Below, one piece after another: positions 11,545 to 19,036 of a stretch of 64,000 nt of DNA. The notes under the pieces were generated by a model. The model made no database searches. It saw only the letters and a list, made by a program, of their open reading frames with translations, and had not been told where the DNA came from. Each line of letters begins with the position of its first letter. Position 1 is the stretch's first letter. Source of the stretch: Sphingomonadales bacterium (GTDB lineage Bacteria > Pseudomonadota > Alphaproteobacteria > Sphingomonadales > Sphingomonadaceae); contig JAIXPC010000002.1 in NCBI GenBank assembly GCA_027486415.1, forward strand, positions 372,001-436,000, written 5' to 3'. The position numbers and the translations under genes were made by a program.

Positions 11545-11561
11545 TGTGTATCACTTACACA
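11545..11561. promoter_or_regulatory. Candidate operator: inverted repeat TGTGTA-N5-TACACA
   Basis: TGTGTA tcact TACACA in the intergenic region upstream of the 808-aa ORF's coding start. Confidence 0.3.
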
Positions 11562-11713
11562 TATTCCGTATTTGTAAACACGCTTTGTGATCATCTCAGA
11601 CGGCTTTAACAGGTTCACTGACTTAACAGACAGATTCCCACTTGTGCGTTCCGTACAGCGGCGACTTGTGTGTTGAGACGTGAAACAGATTGTCGGTTTT
11701 TTCTGAGGTAATC

Positions 11714-14116
11714 ATGTCGAAAACGAGTGGCACGCCGACCGCAAAGGCCTCTTCGGGTCAGGGTGGGTCTGGCCCCAAGGCCGACACTGTTCTGGGTCGA
11801 AAGCTGCAGCCTGCAGTTGCTTCTGCGGCCGATTTGCGACCGATGAAGCTGGCCCTCAAGGCCGTGAAGGAAGCCGACGACGCCCGCGATGCGTCGGGTG
11901 ACGAAGCGGTCGATGTGGCCGCGCCTGAAAAGATCGCCATGGTTGACCAGGCCGCCCAGGGCGCCGTGACCCTTGCAAGCGAGCCGGCCGATGCTGCCGG
12001 TCAGACCGCTGCGGCTTCGGCCGCCCCCGCTGCTGCCGCCAGCAGCGCGGGCGGGATCGGCGCCATGCCGCTCGTGCTTGGTGGCCTTGCCGTGGTCGGC
12101 GGCGGTCTCGCGCTGGCTGGCGGCGGGAAGAAGGACACGGCTCCCACGCCGCCCGTCACGCCGCCGGCAACTCCGGTCAACGGGGCCCCGGTCGTTGCGG
12201 CCACGCAGGCGGTGTCGGTGGCCGAAGACGCCAAGGCCACCATTACCGTTTCGGCCACCGATCCGAACGGCGATACCCTCAGCTACACCAACACCGCCCC
12301 CAGCAAGGGCAGTGTCACCGCGTCGGGCAACAGCTTCGTTTACACGCCCAATGCGAATTTCAACGGCACCGACAGCTTCACCGTCACCGTCAACGACGGC
12401 AAGGGTGGCACGGTCACGCAGACGGTCAACATCACCGTCACGCCGGTGAACGACGGTCCGGTCGCTGCTGCCGACACCGGCGCTGCCACCGAAGACGCCG
12501 CGGCGCTGACCGGTTCGGTGGCCACCAATGACAGCGACCTGGATGGCGATACGCTGACCTATGCGCTGGCTGCTCCGGTTGCGGGCCTGACGCTGAACAG
12601 CAATGGCAGCTACAGCTTCAATCCTGCCGATGCCGCCTATCAGAATCTCGCCGCCGGCCAGGTGCGCGATGTCGTTGCCAACTACAGCGTCTCTGACGGC
12701 AAGGGTGGTACCGCGACCTCGACCCTGACGATCAAGGTTACCGGGGTGAACGACGCGCCGTCCGTGGCGGCCGCCCAATCGGTGGCGGCGAACGAAGATG
12801 CGGCGTCGGTGGCCTTCACGGTTGCGGCGACCGATGTCGACCAGGGTGATGCCCTGGTTTACCTCGTCCCGTCCCAGTCGGCCAAGGGCGGCGCCGTGAC
12901 CGCGGGTACCGGTGGTACGTTCACTTATGTGCCGCTGCCCGATTTCAACGGCACCGATTCGGTTGTCGTCACGGTCACCGACCGGGCGGGGGCGCAATCG
13001 ACCCAGACCGTGACGTTCAATGTCGCGAGCAACCTGGCCGAAACCCTTTCGATCGACGTCAGCAATGACAGCCAGGCCACCACCTATGATGCGGCTGGCT
13101 CGGGCTTCACGGCCGGTGACAACTTCAAGTTCACCGACGATCCGGCACGCGCAACCAACGCCCGAATCGTCAACTTCACCCGTGGCGACACGATTGAAGT
13201 GGCCGGCAACGCTGATGGTTACAGCTTCTCGTCGGTCGGCACGGATCTGGTGATCAGCTTCAACAACACCAGCGCCGGCGTGCTCAACCAGATCGTGATC
13301 CCGGGCGTCGCCACCGGCTTCATCCGCGATGAAGCCAGTGCCGAAAGCGTGCTCGGCCACGACTTCTTCCGCGCCACCACCAATTCCGCCGGCGGTGGCA
13401 CTGGCACGGCAGCGGCTGGCGGCAACCTCGATCTCGACAACGACAGCAATGTCTCGACGACCGCGCTCACCAGCGCCGCCGGATCCGACATCGCGTATAC
13501 CGAGAACGCCGATGTCGCCAACGCCATCCGCATCACGGATTTCGCCCGTGGTGACACGATCACCGTGTCGAACGCGACGGCCAATACCTACAGCTTCACG
13601 TCGATCGGCAACGATCTGGTCATCACCGCCAACAAGGCCGGCATTGCCAGCTCGATCGCCATCGCCGGCGTGGTGCCGACCGGTGCCTTCGTCAACAACG
13701 AAGCCAGCGCCGAAGCCGCCCTTGGTTTCGACTTCTTCCGCTTCGCGTCCAGCGGCGGTTCGGGCGGTGGCTCGGGCGGCCAGGGCACGGCGCAGAGCAT
13801 CGATAACGGCGCCACGGTGTCGACCATCAACGCCGGCACCGCCGCTCTCAATTTCACCGATGATGCAACCAAGGAGACCAACGTTGTAATCACGAACTTC
13901 ACCGCAAACGACCGTATCAGCGTCAGCGGTGCCACTCTGGCTCAGTATTCGTTCACGAATACCGATCCCAACGATCTCGTCATCACCGCGCCAACCGGCA
14001 ATGGTGGTGTCAACAGCATCGTTCTTGATGACGTCCTTGTGGGCAAGAACGTCTTCATTTTCGACTATGCCACGGCCCGTCAGGCAGTTGGCTTCGATTT
14101 CATGGTCTTCGGCTAA
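11714..14116 (+). CDS. Putative T1SS-secreted surface protein: Gly-rich hydrophobic N-terminal segment, cadherin/VCBS-like repeats, three ~105-aa C-terminal repeats
   Basis: 800 aa from the ATG at 11714. GGIGAMPLVLGGLAVVGGGLALAGGGKK; repeats of the type VNGAPVVA...DPNGDTLSYT...FTVTVNDGKGGT; tail repeats ending EASAExxLGxDFF; no Cys seen. Confidence 0.8.
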   Translation: MSKTSGTPTAKASSGQGGSGPKADTVLGRKLQPAVASAADLRPMKLALKAVKEADDARDASGDEAVDVAAPEKIAMVDQAAQGAVTLASEPADAAGQTAAASAAPAAAASSAGGIGAMPLVLGGLAVVGGGLALAGGGKKDTAPTPPVTPPATPVNGAPVVAATQAVSVAEDAKATITVSATDPNGDTLSYTNTAPSKGSVTASGNSFVYTPNANFNGTDSFTVTVNDGKGGTVTQTVNITVTPVNDGPVAAADTGAATEDAAALTGSVATNDSDLDGDTLTYALAAPVAGLTLNSNGSYSFNPADAAYQNLAAGQVRDVVANYSVSDGKGGTATSTLTIKVTGVNDAPSVAAAQSVAANEDAASVAFTVAATDVDQGDALVYLVPSQSAKGGAVTAGTGGTFTYVPLPDFNGTDSVVVTVTDRAGAQSTQTVTFNVASNLAETLSIDVSNDSQATTYDAAGSGFTAGDNFKFTDDPARATNARIVNFTRGDTIEVAGNADGYSFSSVGTDLVISFNNTSAGVLNQIVIPGVATGFIRDEASAESVLGHDFFRATTNSAGGGTGTAAAGGNLDLDNDSNVSTTALTSAAGSDIAYTENADVANAIRITDFARGDTITVSNATANTYSFTSIGNDLVITANKAGIASSIAIAGVVPTGAFVNNEASAEAALGFDFFRFASSGGSGGGSGGQGTAQSIDNGATVSTINAGTAALNFTDDATKETNVVITNFTANDRISVSGATLAQYSFTNTDPNDLVITAPTGNGGVNSIVLDDVLVGKNVFIFDYATARQAVGFDFMVFG
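13040..14113 (+). repeat. Three tandem diverged ~320-340 bp coding repeats (about 13040-13377, 13430-13746, 13791-14113)
   Basis: Shared pattern FTDD..TNA.I.NF..GD.I.V..A..YSF...G.DLVI...I.I..V...F...A...LGFDFF across the three units. Confidence 0.75.
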
Positions 14117-14118
14117 TC

Positions 14119-14147
14119 GGTGAAAAAGGCAGTGCTGCCTGCTCACC
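14119..14147 (+). promoter_or_regulatory. Intercistronic hairpin between the two surface-protein genes
   Basis: GGTGA...AGGCA-GTGC-TGCCT...TCACC: 5-bp inner stem with tetraloop plus a 5-bp outer stem; no U-tract; AGAAAAGAGGGA ribosome-binding region follows. Confidence 0.5.
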
Positions 14148-14169
14148 CCAAGAAAAGAGGGAATAAACA

Positions 14170-17100
14170 ATGAATCGTCTGATCCTTGCGTCGGGCAGCA
14201 CCTTTACCGTTGGTGCTGGCTCGTCTCTGACCACCGTTTTCGGCACCACCGGCAACGAAACCCTTTCGATCGGCGTCGGCGCCAAGGTCGTGCTGGATGC
14301 CTCGTTCAACCGCGGTGGTGACACGATCACCCTCGCTGGCAACGCCGCCAGCTACACCGCCCGCCAGAGCGGCTCGTCGGTCATCCTGACCGATGCCTCG
14401 GGCTCGGAAATCACCATCCCGGTCGGTGTCACCGGCGCCTCGGTGGCCTTCGCTGACGCTGCTGCCCGCACGCTGGTGTTCAACACCCAGACCAACGCCA
14501 TCACGCTCGGTGCCGACGTCGTTGACGCCACCGCCGATGCCCTGGCCGCTGGCAGCTCGGCCGTCGCTGGTCGCGCCTTCAACCTCACTGCCGGCATCGA
14601 CAGCGGCGCTGCCTTCGCCGGCGGCGCTGGCGACGACACCTACAGCGCCATCGCCACCACCTTCTCGGCTGGCGACGTGCTGAACGGTGGCGCGGGCAAG
14701 GACACGCTTGCCATCGTCGACAACGTGGCCGGTATGGGCATCGCTGCTCCGTCGGCGACCCTGACCAGCATTGAAGCGCTGACCATCTCGACCAACGGGC
14801 GCGTCGGTGTCCAGGCCGTCCAAGGCACCACCGCCGTCGCCCAGGTCAACACGATCTCGTTCACCGGCGCTGTTGACGTTGGCGATCGCTACAGCGTGAC
14901 CTACAATGGTGTCACCCAGGCCAGCGCCGGTTCGGCGGCTGCGACTGCGGCTGGCGCTGCTACCGTTGTTGCCAACACCATCAATGCCATGGCCGGCTCG
15001 TCGATCGCCGCCGTCTCGGGCAACAATGTCGTTGTGACCGCGCCGGTTGCCGGTACGCCGTTGCCGGCCTTCTCGGTTGCTGTGGTCGATTCCACCAACC
15101 AGACTGGCCTTCCCTCGATCGCGCTCACGACCGCCAACGTTGTCGGCGTGGCCGGTGTGACCGCCGCCGCCTATGACGTGTCGAGCTTCACGTCGCTGAC
15201 GGATGCCACGGTCTCGGCCGATGGCGCTGTCAACCTGAAGGCTGCCGGCACCCAGAATGTTGCCATCACCTCTGGCGCTGGTGTGACCCTGGCTGGCGGT
15301 CTGGCGCAGAATGTCACCGCCAAGGGCGGCTTCACGGTCAGCGGCGGCAAGGGCGCCGTCACCGTTGTCGACAGCGCCCAGGGCGCCGTTGCGTCGTCGG
15401 TCACCGATGGCACCTCGGTGAACATCACCTCCACGTCGCGCAACGACAACGGCACGACCGGCACGATCACCGTCGGCAGCAACACCAATGCTCCGACCGG
15501 CGCCGTGGCGATCAAGAGCACCATTTCGGAAGTGAAGAGCGCGAACAACACCGCCGGTGGCGCCATCACCGTCACGGGCGGCACGAGCGTCTCGGTCGAT
15601 CAGGTCGCTGTAAAGGCCCTGAACGACGCTGGTTCGGCCAACGGCTCCATCACCAACGCCGCCGTCACCGTGACCGGCACTGCCAGCACCACGTCGGTTT
15701 CGGTCGCCGCGACAAAAGCCGTCGCGGCAGCCGCCACTGTTGCGGCCGTTGCCGGCGTTACGGAAGTGGCGACGCTGACCTTCACTACCCTCGCCAACAA
15801 TACCTCCGCAACCGTCAACGGTCTGACCTTCACCAACACGTCCGGTGGGACGCTCACCGCGCAGCAGGTGGCCGCAGCCTTTGCCAACCTCTCCGCCGGC
15901 GCGACCCACGGCGCTTCGACGCGGGGCGTTTATTCGGGCACCTTCTCGACGGAAGGCTGGACGTCGGGCGCTGTCGGCGGCACCACCGCTGCTCCGACCG
16001 TGACCTTCACCGGCACCACGACAGGCGCACGGACTGACCTGGGGACCGGCACCGGCATCTCGGCTGCAACGACTGTGACGGACGGCGTGACCGCCGTTGC
16101 CGCCGCTGGTCGCACCGGCGTCGTCGCCAACTCGGTCACCGTGACCGACGTCAACAATGGCTCCACCACGAAGGCTGGCACCATCACCTCGGTGACCGCC
16201 GCGAACTACACGACGGTTACGGTGAACAGCAACGCGCTGAACACCCTCAGCCTGACGGGCGGTTCGGGCAACATCACCATCGGCAACGGCAGCCTGGTCG
16301 GCAACACGGCCACCACGCTGAACCTGACGGTGAACGGCCTGACCGGCGGCACGCTGGACGATGCTGATGTCTACAAGACCATTAACGTCACCGCGACCGG
16401 CGCGAACTCGACCCTGGCCAACATCACCAACACCGCGCTGACCGCGCTGACGGTTGGTGGCGACAAGACCTTGACGCTGACCAGCACGGCCGGCGCCACT
16501 GCCCTGGCCAATGTCACCGTCACCGGCGCAGCCGGCGTGACGGCGACCTTTGGTGCCGGCACGATGAAGGCTATCGACACAACCGGCACGACCGGCACCA
16601 GCACCATCACCTTCGATGCGACGCTGGCCACCTACACCGGCGGTGCGGGTTCCGATCGTGTCACCACCTCGGCCGTTGCGCCCTCCAAGGCCATCGACCT
16701 TGGTGCCGGTGATGACCGCCTGCAGCTGGCGCAAGGCACGAATTCGGTGACGGGTGCCATTTCGGGTGGCAGCGGTACCGACCGCCTCATCATGACCGCT
16801 GCCGATGCGGCGACGGCCGACAACGATCTGGCCTTCTCGGCGCTGGTCACCGGGTTCGAAGTTCTCCAGCTCATTGATGTCAGCAACCAGTCCGTCAATC
16901 TGGCCAACCTGGGCATCACTTCGAACGTCGTGATCGGTAATCGCGTCAATACGGGCACGCTGCAGGTTGCCAACCTCGTGCGGGGTGGCACCGTCACCGT
17001 CAACGCCCAGACTGGGGCAGCTGATGTTGTCGAATTTGACAATGCTGCCTGGAGGGCAACGGGCGCCAGCAGCGACAGCCTGAACATCAACCTTGGCAGC

Positions 17101-17907
17101 TCGGCTGGTAACACGAACGAGAACAACGGCACGGTCCAGACGAAGGGCATTGAAAGCATCGCGCTCAGCGCAACTCACGCCACTGCCGACACAAACGGTG
17201 TTGATATCGCTGCCGGCACCTTCAAGAACACGGTTGCCGTCAACGATACCTCGACGACCGACTCGCTGGCATCGTTGACCATCACCGGTAACGCCGGCGT
17301 TATCCTCGACGTGGCCGGGTCGACCGCACTTCGCACGATCGACGCCAGCGCCAACACCGGCGGTGTCACCGTGACGGCCGCGAGCACGTTGGCCGCCACC
17401 CTCACCGGCGGTTCGGGCAACGACAGCCTGACGGCCACCACCGGCACCAATGCCGACGTGCTGAACGGCGGCGCCGGCAACGACACGCTGACTTCCAACC
17501 AGGGTCTGACCACCCTGACCGGTGGTGCTGGTCGGGACCTGTTCGTGGTGGCGACGGCCGGTGCCAACGGAAACGTCTACACCACCATCACCGATGCGGC
17601 GGCTGGCGATCGCCTCGAGCTGTCCAACCGGGGCACCGAGACGTTCGCGACGGCCAGGCTGAACCTGGCAGCTACGGCAACCTTTGCCGATTACCTGAAC
17701 CTCGCTGCTTCGGGCGACGGTTCTTTGGCCGGCCGGATCTCGTGGTTCCAGTTCAACGGCAACACCTACGTTGTCGAAGATCTGTCGGCAGGCGCCACCT
17801 TTGCCAACGGTAGCGATATCGTCGTCGCCCTGTCGGGCCTCGTCGATCTCAGCACCGCGTCGCTGGCCTACAACGTCGGCGGCGCTCCGGTCCTGATGTT
17901 CGGCTGA
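14170..17907 (+). CDS. Putative S-layer/RTX surface protein with RsaA-like C-terminus
   Basis: 1245 aa, Thr/Ala/Gly/Val rich, no Cys seen. RTX motifs GGAGDDTYS, GGAGKDTLA, GGAGSDRVT, LGAGDDRLQ, GGSGTDRL, GGSGNDSL, GGAGNDTL, GGAGRDLF. C-term TITDAAAGDRLEL...ATFADYLNLAASGDGS...SWFQFNGNTYVVEDLSAGATFANGSDIVVALSGLVDLST resembles RsaA. Confidence 0.82.
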   Translation: MNRLILASGSTFTVGAGSSLTTVFGTTGNETLSIGVGAKVVLDASFNRGGDTITLAGNAASYTARQSGSSVILTDASGSEITIPVGVTGASVAFADAAARTLVFNTQTNAITLGADVVDATADALAAGSSAVAGRAFNLTAGIDSGAAFAGGAGDDTYSAIATTFSAGDVLNGGAGKDTLAIVDNVAGMGIAAPSATLTSIEALTISTNGRVGVQAVQGTTAVAQVNTISFTGAVDVGDRYSVTYNGVTQASAGSAAATAAGAATVVANTINAMAGSSIAAVSGNNVVVTAPVAGTPLPAFSVAVVDSTNQTGLPSIALTTANVVGVAGVTAAAYDVSSFTSLTDATVSADGAVNLKAAGTQNVAITSGAGVTLAGGLAQNVTAKGGFTVSGGKGAVTVVDSAQGAVASSVTDGTSVNITSTSRNDNGTTGTITVGSNTNAPTGAVAIKSTISEVKSANNTAGGAITVTGGTSVSVDQVAVKALNDAGSANGSITNAAVTVTGTASTTSVSVAATKAVAAAATVAAVAGVTEVATLTFTTLANNTSATVNGLTFTNTSGGTLTAQQVAAAFANLSAGATHGASTRGVYSGTFSTEGWTSGAVGGTTAAPTVTFTGTTTGARTDLGTGTGISAATTVTDGVTAVAAAGRTGVVANSVTVTDVNNGSTTKAGTITSVTAANYTTVTVNSNALNTLSLTGGSGNITIGNGSLVGNTATTLNLTVNGLTGGTLDDADVYKTINVTATGANSTLANITNTALTALTVGGDKTLTLTSTAGATALANVTVTGAAGVTATFGAGTMKAIDTTGTTGTSTITFDATLATYTGGAGSDRVTTSAVAPSKAIDLGAGDDRLQLAQGTNSVTGAISGGSGTDRLIMTAADAATADNDLAFSALVTGFEVLQLIDVSNQSVNLANLGITSNVVIGNRVNTGTLQVANLVRGGTVTVNAQTGAADVVEFDNAAWRATGASSDSLNINLGSSAGNTNENNGTVQTKGIESIALSATHATADTNGVDIAAGTFKNTVAVNDTSTTDSLASLTITGNAGVILDVAGSTALRTIDASANTGGVTVTAASTLAATLTGGSGNDSLTATTGTNADVLNGGAGNDTLTSNQGLTTLTGGAGRDLFVVATAGANGNVYTTITDAAAGDRLELSNRGTETFATARLNLAATATFADYLNLAASGDGSLAGRISWFQFNGNTYVVEDLSAGATFANGSDIVVALSGLVDLSTASLAYNVGGAPVLMFG

Positions 17908-17978
17908 TCGTGTCACAGGCCGCCGTCCGGGCTGATCGGCCCGGGCGGCAGCCTCGATCACCCGGATCGGAAAACGTT

Positions 17979-18016
17979 GGCCCGCATGCCACTCCGGTGG
18001 GATGCGGGCCTTTCGT
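17979..18016 (+). terminator. Intrinsic terminator after the RsaA-like gene
   Basis: GGCCCGCAT-g-CCAC-tccg-GTGG-g-ATGCGGGCC followed by TTTCGTT; near-perfect extended hairpin. Confidence 0.8.
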
Positions 18017-18118
18017 TGCCTGATGACCGTTTATGTCCTGTTCCGAACCTTTCTGGGCCGGGCATGGCAGGCACAGCCCCGCTATGGGCGCGCAATCATC
18101 TCAACTCAGGGAACCCGC

Positions 18119-18310
18119 ATGAGCAGCGTTACCATCGACAACATCACCTATCCGCTCGACGCACTGTCGGATGACGCAAAGGCCCAGATGGTCAGCCTGC
18201 AGGCTGTCGATCGCCGCCTGGCCGATCTCCAGGAACAGGTGGCCATCCTGCAGACGGCGCGGATTGCCTACTCCAACGCCCTGCGCGGCATGCTGCCCTC
18301 GCCGAACTGA
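18119..18310 (+). CDS. Small protein, possibly DUF6447-like
   Basis: MSSVTIDNITYPLDALSDDAKAQMVSLQAVDRRLADLQEQVAILQTARIAYSNALRGMLPSPN (63 aa); DUF6447 assignment from memory. Confidence 0.65.
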   Translation: MSSVTIDNITYPLDALSDDAKAQMVSLQAVDRRLADLQEQVAILQTARIAYSNALRGMLPSPN

Positions 18311-18334
18311 TCGCACCGGCTGCGGGCTGACGGC

Positions 18335-18853
18335 ATGACGCCAGACGCCGCCATCACGCGACTGACGACCCACTACGACCCGGATGAGGACAGGGTCGCC
18401 CTGAACTGTGAAACCGGTTCGGGTACCCTGTCCCTCTGGATGACGCGCCGTCTTGCCGATCGGCTGCTGGCCGCCCTGTTCGACCTTGCGGGCAAGATCG
18501 ATGCCGGGCCGTCGGTGCCGGCCTTTGCTGAACCCTTCTGGCGCGCGCAAACCCAAAGCGAAGCCCAGGCGGCCCTGCCGGCGCTGCCACCCGTGCGTCC
18601 CGCGGCGCCCATCGATCAGCATCTGTTGAAGGCGGTGCGGATCGAACCGCAGCCCCAGTCGGTGACGCTTGTCTTCGAGGCGAAATCTGGCCTTTCGACG
18701 TCATTGGCTCTGCCATTGGCGCATCTGCTGCAGTGGTTGAAGATCCTGCACGGCAGCTATGTGGCGGCCGGCTGGGCGTTTGACGGCTGGCCGGAATGGT
18801 TTCTGGACGTGAATGCGCCGCCGGCGCCGCCAGCGGGAATCGTGCTCCACTGA
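18335..18853 (+). CDS. Hypothetical protein in T1SS locus
   Basis: 172-aa ORF, same strand, between the DUF6447-like ORF and the TolC homologue; no recognised family. Confidence 0.6.
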   Translation: MTPDAAITRLTTHYDPDEDRVALNCETGSGTLSLWMTRRLADRLLAALFDLAGKIDAGPSVPAFAEPFWRAQTQSEAQAALPALPPVRPAAPIDQHLLKAVRIEPQPQSVTLVFEAKSGLSTSLALPLAHLLQWLKILHGSYVAAGWAFDGWPEWFLDVNAPPAPPAGIVLH

Positions 18854-19036
18854 GGGGCGATCTGCGCGGATATCCCTGCCTGCAGGCCGGCGAAAACAAC
18901 CACATCCGGGCGTTCTTTCCAAAGACGCTGGGTAGTTTCCGAATGTAACCACGGCCTTCGTCACCTCGCCTGCGGCGGGGGCGTCAGGGCGTGGCGATAT
19001 GGTTCACGAGCGGCTGTTTGGCTCCACGGTGAAACC

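Noticed and set aside
11545-11561. CRP-type binding site
   Set aside because: TGTGTA-N5-TACACA differs from the TGTGA-N6-TCACA consensus in sequence and spacing; kept only as a generic inverted repeat.
11254-11713. AT-rich segment as horizontally acquired island edge or insertion remnant
   Set aside because: No transposase fragment, tRNA or flanking direct repeats found; the AT-rich stretch stops at the start of a GC-typical gene, so a regulatory region is more likely.
12200-14113. Possible CRISPR or minisatellite because of repeated motifs
   Set aside because: Repeats are diverged in-frame protein-domain repeats (~300 bp), not short identical direct repeats with spacers.
11615-14170. 851-aa minus-strand ORF antisense to the cadherin-repeat protein
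   Set aside because: Composition (R/G/V/D/H-rich, no domains) is typical of a shadow ORF opposite biased GC-rich codons; the + strand ORF has clear domain structure and RBS.
14143-17961. 1272-aa minus-strand ORF antisense to the RsaA-like protein
   Set aside because: Low-complexity G/R/V/D sequence with no recognisable motif; produced by the repetitive GC-rich coding strand.
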